Positions 38,010-47,671 of a stretch of DNA of 48,878 nucleotides are shown here, one piece after another. Origin of the DNA: a virus; the IMG/VR virus record IMGVR_UViG_3300005915_000003, positions 1 to 48,878 of that record. One strand, written 5' to 3'. The position numbers were made by a program, and so were the translations under genes. Under the pieces are notes generated by a model. That model searched no databases and had not been told where the DNA came from. It worked only from the letters and a program-made list of their open reading frames with translations. Positions within the stretch are counted from its first letter, which is position 1. Every line of letters starts with the position of its first letter.

Positions 38010-40607
38010 TTATTCCTCGTCACCTAGAACTCTTGAACCGGCTCCGAACAACCACAATTCCATCTTATCTACGACTGTCATCAGATTCTTTAGAGACACC
38101 TTACCGTTTGGTTTAGTTATTGGTAAAAGTAATGAACGCAATAATGTTGGATCTTTTGATAGAATCGCATCATGAACCATTTGGAATGCTTTATCGTTTG
38201 ATATAGATTTTGCGAACATCTGGAATCTATCAGATACAATTCCTGGTGTTTGTACGGTTCCACCTCCAGTTGCACCTGCAATAACTCGTCCGACCTGCGC
38301 TCCACCGATTCTACTGAATAATCTTAATGCGGATGATGCAATATCTTTCATCTCTATTTCTACTTTCCCGCCCGATGGTGTTTTTTCAAAAGATTCAATG
38401 CGAGCAAGTTCAGATCCAACTCTTTTCATTTTACCCATTTGCTCTGGTGTAAATACACCCTTTAACGCATAGTCGTTATTTCTTATAAAACCAAGCATTG
38501 CCCGTCCCGATGGAACTTTTTCACCGAGTTCATTAAACCCACCTGTCTTAGACTTATCCCATATATAATCGACAAAACCTCCCCTCAATCCTTCAAGTGC
38601 GTGGCCTGTCTTATCCTTTTTGGCTTTATTGAGAAGGTCTCGAACCATTAAGCGTGGATTCTTTGCCGTAAATACAGAATCAACAGCCTTACCCATATCG
38701 GAAGCACCAATGAATCTTGCAGAATAAGATACGTTAGGATTCTGTAATTGCACTTTTCGTGCTTCCATTATTCTGGCTGTCTGATTTGCGAGTTTTTGTG
38801 CTTCACCAACATCGGTGAGTTGTGTTCTTAACTCCGGAAATCTATCAAGAATAGATTCATTCTCTCTGATGAATTTACTTGTCTTACTTGGGTCAATGAC
38901 TCCAGTTCTGGCATCACGGGCATAATCAGTAAAACTGCGTGTAAGAAATCGTTTTGTTGCTTCTTTTGCTTCAGGCGTTACCATCAATTTGTCTATATCA
39001 ACAGCACCCACATCTTTCAATCTTCCAATACTTCTCTGAAGTGCGATAGTAGGGTCAATTTGGGGTGCGCCGGTTTTATCGAAACCTAATACCTTGCCTA
39101 CTATTCCTTGATTGAATCTTGTTTTAAATTCCCTTGTCGCATCTATTGCAGTTTTGAGAGAAGTTGCAACATCATCTATTGTCCCTTCTGCGCTTACTCC
39201 CATATCTTCAAGGATAGCATCAGCCATATCGTCACTTAATCTTGCCTTGTTCCATTCACCATTTTTCCGTGCGACTCTGCCACCTTCAAGGAGTTTTGAT
39301 CTTAAACCTTGCATTTCTCTTATAACGGTTATATCCATCTTTTTGTTTTTGATAATAGGGTCATTCGTAAGAACGTCTGGCATATCTGCTTTTTGGGAAT
39401 AGGCAAGTTCATCCATTAGTTTTGTGTATTGTTGTCTTGTATTGGCAACTCCTACCGGATGATCTTTAGGAACATCTAACCATAAATCTTTTACTTTATC
39501 ATTTTCTAATCGCATTACCTTTTCGATTTCATTCCTTACAATGGTTGATTCATCTGCTTTTCGTCCTGCGACAGAAAGTGCATCGTATCTATCCTGCGCT
39601 CTTTTAGTTGCTTCGAGAATCTTGTTATCGAGTCTTGCCTTAATTGCAGTTACGCGCCTACGAGTTACATCTGCCAGTATTTCGGTAGAACCATATCCAA
39701 GTTTACGCATTTCTCCTTCAAGTTTTACTATTGACCGTCCTGTTGATTCTACTGCATCGTACTCTGAAACAGCATCTTGATTAACCAAACTCTTGTAAAG
39801 AACAGTCATCCTCCGCTCACCTGCGACTATAGCTGGTGGAAGATCGCCCAAAGTCTCTTTCCCTAAAATGTCAGCAGTTTTTACGGGAGATACAATCTGC
39901 CCTTTTAGATATTTTCCAGCACGGTACTTCGCTCCTGCCTCCGTAAACGGTAACCCTACCCTTTTCAGCAATCGTCCACCTACTTTCACAGCACCGGCAA
40001 TTGGAGCATTTATAATTGCCGATGGAAGTACACCACCAGCAACACCACCCATTAGTTCTCCGCCAGTAACACCTTTTTCTTCTTCTGCGTAACTTCCCAA
40101 GCCAGCTCCAAATCCACCGCCGAATTCTCCAGCCATTGTCAATTTAGGATACTTAACCATTGATTTATATATCTCAGCAGCAACTCTACCTGCAATTCCA
40201 ACTCCTTTTATTCCTTTAATTACAAGAGTAGAAGGCACTAACGCCGCAGCTACTTCTCCAGCTCCTCTTCCGGCATATTCTAAAGGAGTCCGTGGTGGTC
40301 TTGATGGTACTCCCATCTTTTCTTCTGCCCATTTAGTTCCCATAAATGGGTTGTCACCCTTATACATTAATGGAAGTTTTTTCATCCCAGAATGGATAAA
40401 ATCAACAGCTTCAGAGATAGGTCCAGTAAGTCCCTGACCAACAAATGAACCAAAACCTCCTTCTTGTTGCGGTTCTTGTTGTTCCTGTTGTGCTGGTTCC
40501 GAATCACGCATCCTACTTGCTATTTGGGCAAGTCTTCGTGCATCTTCAGTATTTCCAGACGCATCCGCATTCCTTAATGCTTCCATAACTCTAGGTAAAT
40601 CATTCAT
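38010..40607 (-). CDS. Large internal virion (DNA-ejection) protein candidate
   Basis: 865 residues. The acidic, Gln-rich N-terminus (about 1-55; EPAQQEQQEPQQEGG) is followed by Gly/Ala-rich hydrophobic stretches at about 105-210 (GEVAAALVPSTLVIKGI, MGGVAGGVLPSAIINAP), which could insert into membranes. A long helical C-terminal region follows. This resembles ejection proteins of podoviruses (T7 gp14-16, P22 gp16/20 type) more than a tape measure. Its place after two other Gln/Ser-rich internal-type proteins supports that. No lytic transglycosylase motif was seen. Confidence 0.65.
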   Translation of the reverse strand: MNDLPRVMEALRNADASGNTEDARRLAQIASRMRDSEPAQQEQQEPQQEGGFGSFVGQGLTGPISEAVDFIHSGMKKLPLMYKGDNPFMGTKWAEEKMGVPSRPPRTPLEYAGRGAGEVAAALVPSTLVIKGIKGVGIAGRVAAEIYKSMVKYPKLTMAGEFGGGFGAGLGSYAEEEKGVTGGELMGGVAGGVLPSAIINAPIAGAVKVGGRLLKRVGLPFTEAGAKYRAGKYLKGQIVSPVKTADILGKETLGDLPPAIVAGERRMTVLYKSLVNQDAVSEYDAVESTGRSIVKLEGEMRKLGYGSTEILADVTRRRVTAIKARLDNKILEATKRAQDRYDALSVAGRKADESTIVRNEIEKVMRLENDKVKDLWLDVPKDHPVGVANTRQQYTKLMDELAYSQKADMPDVLTNDPIIKNKKMDITVIREMQGLRSKLLEGGRVARKNGEWNKARLSDDMADAILEDMGVSAEGTIDDVATSLKTAIDATREFKTRFNQGIVGKVLGFDKTGAPQIDPTIALQRSIGRLKDVGAVDIDKLMVTPEAKEATKRFLTRSFTDYARDARTGVIDPSKTSKFIRENESILDRFPELRTQLTDVGEAQKLANQTARIMEARKVQLQNPNVSYSARFIGASDMGKAVDSVFTAKNPRLMVRDLLNKAKKDKTGHALEGLRGGFVDYIWDKSKTGGFNELGEKVPSGRAMLGFIRNNDYALKGVFTPEQMGKMKRVGSELARIESFEKTPSGGKVEIEMKDIASSALRLFSRIGGAQVGRVIAGATGGGTVQTPGIVSDRFQMFAKSISNDKAFQMVHDAILSKDPTLLRSLLLPITKPNGKVSLKNLMTVVDKMELWLFGAGSRVLGDEE

Positions 40608-40609
40608 AA

Positions 40610-41851
40610 TTATTTCCCTAAATATTTGTTAATCAGAGCATCGTCATCTGAAGTAAGTCCAAACATTCCTTCTGGCTTGGCTATCAATGCAAATAATCTG
40701 TCTATTTCGTTATTTGATGTTCTATATTTTGCAATCTCTTTTGGCGTAATAGCACTGACAATAGCTTGATTGTTAAACTTCTTTTCATTCTTTAGAACAG
40801 AAGTAAGATTCTTAAACTTACGTGCTTCAATTCTTGGATTTGTAAACATCGTATCTGGATTTGGGAATAACTGTTCAATCTTCTCTTGTTCCCACGTTGC
40901 ACCTCTTGCGCTGTTCAATAGAGCAGCTTTCCCCATCTGTTTTATGTTTCTTAAATACTGCTTCGCATCTGCGATTTCAGGCCACAGACCTTCTGTGCCT
41001 ATAAGTTTATCAAGTCCAAGACCACCAGCGGTTGCTTCGAACGCCGACATGGTTCTGGCATACGGACCTGTCCCTGCAAGTGCCGCTTTTTCAGGTGATT
41101 GCCCACCAGTTAGTTGTTCAGATTTTAATTCACTCTGAGCTTGCATTTTAGCCTGGTTCATGTTCATTTCGCTTAATGTTGCACTTGATGGAACTTTGAT
41201 AGCATTAGAAGGCATCCCGGATTCTTGACCAGTTGCATCTTTATATGTCCTTCCGCCATCATAACTAATAACAGAAGTTCTATCTGGTAATATCCAATTC
41301 TGACCACTTAGTTCTTTTGGCTCTTTCTTCTTCCCAATCGTATCATCCCATATCGCCATCATATCTTTATGCTTCGTGAGCGTCTTATCAATATCTTTAT
41401 CTATGGCTACTTCGATTGCTTTTCTATGCTGTAGTTTCGCTGTTTGCCAATCTGACATCTGTTGCGGCCCAAGTTCATTTCTATCCTCAAACCTGTATTG
41501 CCCACCAAATAGTCTTTCAAATAAGGATTCCTCTTGTGCGACTGAACGCTTATTTACTTCTTGTGATATTATTTGACGATTCACTCCAACTGGAACATTG
41601 TTTTTCTCTATTAGGTATTGTTCAAATTTCATCCGTTCCTTAACGAGAGATGGCACTTCCTTACCTTCGTAGTAATCAATCATGCCTACATTTCTTTGAG
41701 ACGGTTGAGACTGCGCCGGTGCTTTTGGCATCTCGGGTGGAGGATCATAGACTTCAAACACCTTGCCTTCAGGCCCATATGTTTCAGCGCGAGCACCGGC
41801 ATAAATTCCACCTTCTCCAGTATAGCCTAGTCTTTTTATCTGCTTAGCCAT
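40610..41851 (-). CDS. Internal virion protein candidate, 413 aa
   Basis: Start at the ATG at 41851 with GGGAG eight bases upstream; a GTG at 41860 is in frame. The N-terminus is Pro/Gln-rich (PPPEMPKAPAQSQPSQRN). The body is helical and charged with Gln/Met-rich segments (SEMNMNQAKMQAQSELKSEQ). No catalytic motif. Flanked by similar proteins, so I infer a packaged protein ejected with the DNA. Confidence 0.65.
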   Translation of the reverse strand: MAKQIKRLGYTGEGGIYAGARAETYGPEGKVFEVYDPPPEMPKAPAQSQPSQRNVGMIDYYEGKEVPSLVKERMKFEQYLIEKNNVPVGVNRQIISQEVNKRSVAQEESLFERLFGGQYRFEDRNELGPQQMSDWQTAKLQHRKAIEVAIDKDIDKTLTKHKDMMAIWDDTIGKKKEPKELSGQNWILPDRTSVISYDGGRTYKDATGQESGMPSNAIKVPSSATLSEMNMNQAKMQAQSELKSEQLTGGQSPEKAALAGTGPYARTMSAFEATAGGLGLDKLIGTEGLWPEIADAKQYLRNIKQMGKAALLNSARGATWEQEKIEQLFPNPDTMFTNPRIEARKFKNLTSVLKNEKKFNNQAIVSAITPKEIAKYRTSNNEIDRLFALIAKPEGMFGLTSDDDALINKYLGK

Positions 41852-41852
41852 T

Positions 41853-42584
41853 TTATACACTCCCTGCCCTTGAATAGGCTGGATTCATAGCGTATTTTGT
41901 TTTTGTAGTTGTCCCTGTTGGGACTCTTTGCATTGATGTTCCCGTTGATGTAGTTCCACCACCTGTCTGTGACTGAGTCCCTGACGTACTTTGAGTTCGT
42001 TTCATCGTTGCAAGATACTCGTTCATATTGGATTCAAACTCTGTCTTGTATTTATCAAGACTGGCCGCATACGTCATCCGTGCCTTATCTTGCTCTGCCG
42101 AGTATTCAGGCCCGTACTGTGACATTGCTTCTTTCTGTGCGGCAAGGCCTATATTGCTTATCCCTTCCCCGTATCCGCTTAATGCCTGTCGGGTCATCTG
42201 CCCTCTCACCGCCTTGTTCCCTGCGTAACGGGTTTCCATAAGCGTTCGATTCAATGCTCTCTGTAACCGGCTCATCGGGACAGACATTGAGATTTCCCTT
42301 AATTCGCCTACCCTCTCTTCGTCATACTCCGGTTTCTGATATTCAGGCAATGCGCCCATCGTGGGCCGTGGCATCGTAGGAATTGCAGTTGAAGAAGAAT
42401 AACCAGTAGTCCTTGAATACGAAGGCTCCCGTCGCGTTGAACTTGTTGTCGTTACAGGCTCCATAGAATAAGTAGGAGTTTGCGTTTGCTCTGTCTTATA
42501 ATATTTGTTATCGCTTGCCTTAGCCTTGGATACATCAGGAGTCTGACCAAATTTAGAATAATCTGCTCCATATGTTAGTGCCAT
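41853..42584 (-). CDS. Ser/Thr-rich virion protein, 243 aa
   Basis: GGAGGTATAAG before the ATG. Disordered Ser/Thr/Tyr-rich N-terminus (1-75) and C-terminus (about 200-243) flank a helical middle (MSRLQRALNRTLMETRYAGN, ISNIGLAAQKEAMSQYGPEY). This organisation is typical of podovirus internal proteins encoded before larger ejection proteins. Function inferred from position. Confidence 0.65.
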   Translation of the reverse strand: MALTYGADYSKFGQTPDVSKAKASDNKYYKTEQTQTPTYSMEPVTTTSSTRREPSYSRTTGYSSSTAIPTMPRPTMGALPEYQKPEYDEERVGELREISMSVPMSRLQRALNRTLMETRYAGNKAVRGQMTRQALSGYGEGISNIGLAAQKEAMSQYGPEYSAEQDKARMTYAASLDKYKTEFESNMNEYLATMKRTQSTSGTQSQTGGGTTSTGTSMQRVPTGTTTKTKYAMNPAYSRAGSV

Positions 42585-42585
42585 C

Positions 42586-42771
42586 TTATACCTCCAACCA
42601 TTCCTTTATGGTCTTTTCTGATATTGCTTTATAATTGCATTTGATACAGCTTATTCGTGTTGTTCCCATGCCACCACATTCTACCTTTACGGTTAAATTG
42701 CTTCTGCAATCAGGACATCTACCCTTGATAATGTTCGTTTTCGTTTCAACGTGCTTACCCTTTATCTTCAA
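42586..42771 (-). CDS. Zinc-ribbon protein, probable TTG start
   Basis: The ribbon RCPDCRSNLTV ... ISCIKCNYK is clear and is followed by SEKTIKEWLEV. TTG at 42771 has AGGAG seven bases upstream and is preferred; a GTG at 42828 would extend it into the previous gene. The end EKTIKEWLE matches the end of the next protein upstream (EKTVEEWFKE), so the two are probably related by duplication. Confidence 0.65.
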   Translation of the reverse strand: MKIKGKHVETKTNIIKGRCPDCRSNLTVKVECGGMGTTRISCIKCNYKAISEKTIKEWLEV

Positions 42772-43114
42772 TCTTAAGCTCCTTGAACCATTCTTCAACA
42801 GTTTTTTCGGTGTATTCTTCCACGCCACATTTGCAAATCCATGAAGTCGGATATATCGTATCGCCTATCTTCCGTGGCATGGGATTGAGTTTCATCTCTT
42901 CGCCGCACTCATCACAAGTAGGACGGGTTATATTCCCCCACGGTGTATTGATACCGCTTATCATTACGTCCATTTCATCTTTATCAAATACCTTCAGGTA
43001 CATATGATAGGCAACGGTTATATTGTTTGTCACTCCCGTCTTTATGAAGATATCTCTTGCTTTTGCCACTTCATTTATTCGTGCTTGAAATTCTCCCAAG
43101 TTTAACTTTTTCAT
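42755..43114 (-). CDS. Zinc-ribbon protein, 119 aa
   Basis: ATG at 43114 behind GGGGAAA. The N-terminal 60 residues are alpha/beta (KLNLGEFQARINEVAKARDI). A zinc ribbon follows at TCDECGEEMKL and SWICKCGVEEY, and the protein ends EKTVEEWFKEL like the downstream protein at 42586. The pair looks like a duplicated ribbon-plus-helix module. Unknown function between virion genes. Confidence 0.7.
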   Translation of the reverse strand: MKKLNLGEFQARINEVAKARDIFIKTGVTNNITVAYHMYLKVFDKDEMDVMISGINTPWGNITRPTCDECGEEMKLNPMPRKIGDTIYPTSWICKCGVEEYTEKTVEEWFKELKIEDKG

Positions 43115-43122
43115 AGTTTCCC

Positions 43123-44262
43123 CTATAGTGCCTGTGGTGGACAGCAACCAGCGGTTATCTGTGCTGAATCTCGTATATCCCCATTTTTCGCAGCAGCGGC
43201 ACAATCGTCAATAGCTAATTGTTGTGTCCCGTGAACAGAGGTGATAATTGAGTATGAGTTAGGTGTATCAGAATTACAACTAGCGCAGTATGCCCAAACA
43301 CCACCGCTACAGGCATAGTCATAATATGTTCCATCGCATTTAGTGTACCATAAGCAACAGTAGTAATTTCCATAATAGTTGTCTGATACGCAGTTATGTG
43401 CCCACGCTCTATCCCTAGTATCACAACCTCCATAGGAGTATGCATTTATTGATATATCCAAAGAATCACATACATCACCCTCTACGGTTAAAGTAATCGT
43501 GGGGTTATTCGCACATTCTGCATTTGTACTCGGTGCGGTGTAATCGACCGATGTTCCCGTTGCCGCTGACAATTCGCCACCACCTGATGCTATTGCCCAA
43601 TTATATGTGCATCCATCTGCGGCTCCGGTTGCGGTAAGAGTTTGCACTTCATCGACTGACATGCCCTGTGTGGTATAACCTATGGAGATTCCAGTACAAC
43701 CACAACAATCATCACATTCTCTCAGTTGCTTATTACCGTGCGAACCCTGTACGGGATTGACTAATTTAGTTACAATACCAAACCTACCCCCCGGAGAACT
43801 GCCACCAGAGTATGTCGCCAACATCAAAACATCATAAGAGCATATCCCATTTACATTACACCCTTCAGGAACTGTGACGCATAGTTGATTACCAGAAAGA
43901 GTAAATTCTATGCATGGGTCACAAAAAGCGGTATCTATCCCAACTATTGGGTGAGTTGGATATAGAGTCGTACACTGTGTAGTTCCCTCGCAATAGCAAA
44001 GCTCCCCTCCACAATAGAATACTATTTCCGAAGGGGTCTTTACGGGTATCCCACCAACAGGCATCCCCGGATAATCAATACCTTCAGGATGATTAGTAGG
44101 ATGATAGTGTTGCATAGCAGAGTAGTCATCACCCCTATACGGTTTCTCAAATTCAGAATGTTTCTCTACCTGCAACTCCCACGCAGCTTTATTGGTGACT
44201 CGTTTCATCATCTCCGGGTAAGACTTTGATATGTAGGGTTTTCTCCCATACTCGCGATTCAC
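43123..44262 (-). CDS. Cysteine-rich virion-region protein with Ig-like segment
   Basis: 379 residues with GTG start at 44262 behind GAGGAG. It has about 27 cysteines, many paired or adjacent (CYCEGTTQC, CDDCCGC, YYCCLWYTKC, GCCPPQAL), unusual for a protein folded in the cytoplasm. Residues 190-280 (DEVQTLTATGAADGCTYNWA, YTAPSTNAECANNPTITLTV) look like an Ig-like or PKD-like fold. No signal peptide. The cysteines could bind metals or form disulfides after release. Located between nozzle and internal-protein genes, so probably on the tail or head surface. Confidence 0.7.
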   Translation of the reverse strand: MNREYGRKPYISKSYPEMMKRVTNKAAWELQVEKHSEFEKPYRGDDYSAMQHYHPTNHPEGIDYPGMPVGGIPVKTPSEIVFYCGGELCYCEGTTQCTTLYPTHPIVGIDTAFCDPCIEFTLSGNQLCVTVPEGCNVNGICSYDVLMLATYSGGSSPGGRFGIVTKLVNPVQGSHGNKQLRECDDCCGCTGISIGYTTQGMSVDEVQTLTATGAADGCTYNWAIASGGGELSAATGTSVDYTAPSTNAECANNPTITLTVEGDVCDSLDISINAYSYGGCDTRDRAWAHNCVSDNYYGNYYCCLWYTKCDGTYYDYACSGGVWAYCASCNSDTPNSYSIITSVHGTQQLAIDDCAAAAKNGDIRDSAQITAGCCPPQAL

Positions 44263-44264
44263 TA

Positions 44265-44293
44265 TTGACTCCTCACTATAAAAATGTTACTAT
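44265..44293 (+). promoter_or_regulatory. Promoter for the antisense HNH gene
   Basis: TTGACT (44265-44270), 17-base spacer, TACTAT (44288-44293) on the plus strand, about 100 bases before the HNH ATG. All other genes here lie on the minus strand, so the element brings its own transcription signal. Confidence 0.65.
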
Positions 44294-44297
44294 TGTT

Positions 44298-44350
44298 TGC
44301 GGATAGGGTAGCACCCGAAAAGCTGAGCCACTGGTACTTGGCCTTCCGCA
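44298..44350 (+). other. Branched leader structure upstream of the HNH gene
   Basis: TGCGGA (44298-44303) pairs with TCCGCA (44345-44350). Between them lie GGGT-AGC-ACCC (44306-44316) and GCCA/TGGC (44327-44330 with 44339-44342), giving a three-way-junction fold in the leader. It may limit or tune HNH expression. Confidence 0.5.
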
Positions 44351-44390
44351 CTTCAAAACTTACCAGAAATCTTAACCAGGAGATTATATC

Positions 44391-45002
44391 ATGTCTAACA
44401 AATTTAAAGATATCACAGGTCAAACTTTTAATCGTCTTTTCGTAATCTGCAAAACAACCCCTAACAAATGGAATAAGGCACGATGGAAATGTAAGTGCTC
44501 TTGTGGAAATTTTATTGATGTAGATGGTGAAAGTCTTAAAAGCAAAAACACTCAAAGCTGTGGTTGCCTTAATAGAGAACGTAGTCACGAGGCTAACCAC
44601 AAGCATGGATTGTGTGGCACTCCAGAATACACATCGTGGTGTCAAATGATAAGTCGTTGTCATTGCCCGACTGCTAAATACTTTTTCAATTATGGAGGAC
44701 GAGGTATTGAAGTTTTCCCAGAATGGAGAGAAGATTTCATGTCCTTTTACAATCACATCGGAGCAAGACCAACTGTTAAACATACCATAGAGCGAATTGA
44801 TAACAATGCTGGTTACTTTCCCGGCAATGTTCGATGGGCAACAAGACGAGAACAAGCTAACAATACCAGACGCAATCAGTTTATAACTGCCAATGGAGAA
44901 ACGCATACAATAGCACAGTGGGCTAGAATTACTGGCATCTGCGCCGGTACGATTTATAGTCGTATCAGACTTGGATGGAACCCGGTAAAAGCTGTTATTT
45001 AA
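44391..45002 (+). CDS. Free-standing HNH/AP2-type homing endonuclease, antisense to late genes
   Basis: 203 residues; GGAG lies before the ATG. An N-terminal Cys cluster (WKCKCSCGNFIDV ... SCGCLN) precedes the family core (HTIERIDNNAGYFPGNVRWA, TRREQANN). This RIDN.GxYxPGNxRWAT...Q..N motif marks a phage HNH homing family, often with an AP2-like N-terminus. A helix-turn-helix-like segment closes it (TIAQWARITGICAGTIYSRI). It occupies the gap between two minus-strand virion genes without disrupting either. Confidence 0.85.
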   Translation: MSNKFKDITGQTFNRLFVICKTTPNKWNKARWKCKCSCGNFIDVDGESLKSKNTQSCGCLNRERSHEANHKHGLCGTPEYTSWCQMISRCHCPTAKYFFNYGGRGIEVFPEWREDFMSFYNHIGARPTVKHTIERIDNNAGYFPGNVRWATRREQANNTRRNQFITANGETHTIAQWARITGICAGTIYSRIRLGWNPVKAVI

Positions 45003-45013
45003 TATGTACTCTT

Positions 45014-47671
45014 TCATTGCCCTTCAATTTCCTGTATTTCGTGTCCACGATCTAATAAATACAAAGTCTGACTTACTGTATTGTTTTGATACTTCATTGT
45101 TATATGTTGGCCTGTCAGATTGAAATTCTCTCTATGTCGTCTGATCGTCTGGTTTGTAACTTCCGCTGTCATTGATAACGTCTTTACAGTTTGAGCGATT
45201 GAGTTTATAGAAGGAGTCAAAGTTAAGTCTCCTGCGGTCTGTACCTTCGTTCTAACGACCCCTTCTCCGATGAAGATGTTCATGCCATGCCCACTTAGTT
45301 CTTCGATTGTATAGGCATCTATGGCCGCTGAAACGTCATTTGTAGTTGTGTTTAAAAGATATGTGAACCCATCCGCTACACCACCGCCTACCTGTAAAAT
45401 AGGATTATTCCCTGAAGCGGCTTCTACGTTTGCCATACATGCTAATTGCGGTGTTCTTGAATCGAAACTCCACGTACCATCTTCTAAATCGTAAACCGGG
45501 AAAAGATTACAGGTTGCCGAATAAATTTCATAACCTTCACCAGACGCCATTATATCGGTATCAATCGATAATGTCGTGGCACTATCAATAGCAGTAATTA
45601 ATGCACTCGTAGAATCCGTAGTATTATAAACTGTATCCCCGACTGCTATCGTATGGGCAATGGGATGTCCAGTTACACTCTTTCTTGTTGAAAAAGCTCC
45701 TGCGGTATCAACTAATTTATCGCCGGTTGTGCTGGTCGCCGTTGAGGTCTGAACCGATATCCCTACTACAATACCTAAGTTTATTGTGTTTTCTGAAGGA
45801 TCGTCTGACATCCAGTGATCGTTATCGTACCCCCTTCGGATACATTCGCTCTCCTGTGGATTGAAATAGTTCTTAATGTCTCCCGTTATATCGGTAACGT
45901 ATCTTCCGTCACTCATAAAGACACCCTTATGACTTACCCAGAAGGCTATCTTGGTAATGACCTGATCTGTTGGGGTTCCTACTCTACTACCATCAATCAC
46001 AACAGCACACTTAGAATTGAGTATTCCTATTTCAGTAGATAAGACTAATTTACCGAATGTGGGAGGGGAATACCCCTCGAATAGCGTGAGGCATCCCCCC
46101 TCCTTTCCTTTTTCTTCTTGCCATGCCATCAATTCATTATTGAATGGTTTAGCACAAATCACTTTATTGTCCCGTCCATCTCCGGCTTCAAGTACTCCCG
46201 TTCCATCGTATCCATTTAAAACCTGTGGTCTGTGTAAAGCCGAAGCGAATAAGAATCTATCCCCGAACCCGTAGACCATCCTGTTTTTCCATGCCGAACT
46301 TACAACTCCCTTAGTCCCGTGATCGGCTATCTTAAAGTACGGTTGGTACGAAAGACTGATTATCACGTCATCATTCAAAGTCTTATCGACTTCAAAGTAA
46401 TACCAGTAGGCATAGACCCCTGAGTTAAAGGCTGTCTTGAAAGCTGCCTTACGTGGGAATGTCACCCATCCGGGCTTACTCATACCTGAAGAACCATCTG
46501 ATACAGTTCCAACGGTAGAGAATGCCGCACCTGTCCAGTAGTACATTGCATCGATAGTCGTAGTCCCGGTCGTATTTGGCTTGGCCCCAGGGTCAACATA
46601 AATTGCATTAATTGGATCTGCGGTGGCGAAATAGACCTTCCCTGCATCGGTCATGGAATCTATCTCAATCGCCGTTGAACCGAACTTCTTATACACAGCC
46701 GTAGCATCGGTACAGTGTTGAGTCTCGACAACAGGGATTTCCACTCCATCCCATACGTTTTCAATTCCCTGCCAGTCTGTCTCGTAGGTTACGGAGGTGA
46801 CTTCGGTTTCAGCATCCAACGCCCCACTTGCTAAAGAGAGTTGATGCCAGTACCCGACTTGACCAAACATGAAGAATGGAATGGAACTGTCGGGAAGCGT
46901 GAATTTCATTGTTCCACCGGTAGTCGCTAGAGTTTTGGTGCTTGATCCAGCATCTTTTGTGGTGTCGGCAAAAGCCGCACATGGTTCCCATGTATCGTCA
47001 CTCTTTCGATATTTCATCTGAGCTACTGAAGCAGTATCGTTTGCCTTAGAAATTGTCCATGTAAAGGTGTGTACGGGAACAGGAGTCATTATAAAGATAC
47101 AATCATAAGCCGCTAATGTCGAAAGTGAATCCAATACCGCCACCGTGGTAGTGAGTCCATCGGAGACTTCATCTGAATAGTCCTCACCAAGAATAGGAAC
47201 TGTGGGAATCGCCGTGGCACCCTTATAGACAATCAATCTTTTTACGTAAGAAGCGGTTCCAGGATAGATTTGATGCTGATCTACTCCATTTGAGAAGAAA
47301 AGAGTCTCATCCATAACGCTCCATGATGCCGGTACTGAGCTGGCTGAACCAGTAAAGACCTTTGTTCCGAAGGCTCCCGTAGTCACCGTAGGAGGATCGG
47401 CAGTAGCTTCCCAAACGTCATCATCTGACCGTTGCGTGTACATATGTCGCTCTGTCTTCTTACCTTTGGAAAACTGATACGCTGAAAGGATTTTAGCCGC
47501 GGTAGCGGTTGTGTGGAGTTGAGACATACCCCCACGTTGTTCTAAGCCGGGGTGCCTCTGACGCATATTCTGAATCTTTGAGAATCCACCAACCGGAAGT
47601 AACGCAGGTTCGTTGCGGGTTATATTCCCGCCCCTGAAGGAATTTGTTTCTATTTTAGTTAGCTTTTTCAT
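45014..47671 (-). CDS. Tail nozzle / tubular protein B
   Basis: 885 residues. The N-terminus NSFRGGNITRNEPALLPVGG and the QNMRQRHPGLEQRGGMSQ segment are the typical opening of podovirus nozzle proteins (T7 gp12, P22 gp10 type). The rest is beta-rich throughout, consistent with a beta-propeller-based tail tube. It forms the distal part of the short tail below the adaptor. The ATG overlaps the adaptor stop (ATGA), the usual gene pair. Confidence 0.82.
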   Translation of the reverse strand: MKKLTKIETNSFRGGNITRNEPALLPVGGFSKIQNMRQRHPGLEQRGGMSQLHTTATAAKILSAYQFSKGKKTERHMYTQRSDDDVWEATADPPTVTTGAFGTKVFTGSASSVPASWSVMDETLFFSNGVDQHQIYPGTASYVKRLIVYKGATAIPTVPILGEDYSDEVSDGLTTTVAVLDSLSTLAAYDCIFIMTPVPVHTFTWTISKANDTASVAQMKYRKSDDTWEPCAAFADTTKDAGSSTKTLATTGGTMKFTLPDSSIPFFMFGQVGYWHQLSLASGALDAETEVTSVTYETDWQGIENVWDGVEIPVVETQHCTDATAVYKKFGSTAIEIDSMTDAGKVYFATADPINAIYVDPGAKPNTTGTTTIDAMYYWTGAAFSTVGTVSDGSSGMSKPGWVTFPRKAAFKTAFNSGVYAYWYYFEVDKTLNDDVIISLSYQPYFKIADHGTKGVVSSAWKNRMVYGFGDRFLFASALHRPQVLNGYDGTGVLEAGDGRDNKVICAKPFNNELMAWQEEKGKEGGCLTLFEGYSPPTFGKLVLSTEIGILNSKCAVVIDGSRVGTPTDQVITKIAFWVSHKGVFMSDGRYVTDITGDIKNYFNPQESECIRRGYDNDHWMSDDPSENTINLGIVVGISVQTSTATSTTGDKLVDTAGAFSTRKSVTGHPIAHTIAVGDTVYNTTDSTSALITAIDSATTLSIDTDIMASGEGYEIYSATCNLFPVYDLEDGTWSFDSRTPQLACMANVEAASGNNPILQVGGGVADGFTYLLNTTTNDVSAAIDAYTIEELSGHGMNIFIGEGVVRTKVQTAGDLTLTPSINSIAQTVKTLSMTAEVTNQTIRRHRENFNLTGQHITMKYQNNTVSQTLYLLDRGHEIQEIEGQ

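Noticed and set aside
44262-45017. Open minus-strand frame of 251 codons opposite the HNH gene
   Set aside because: It is antisense to a clear HNH homing endonuclease with conserved motifs, a promoter and a ribosome site; the minus-strand translation has no domain and no ribosome site.
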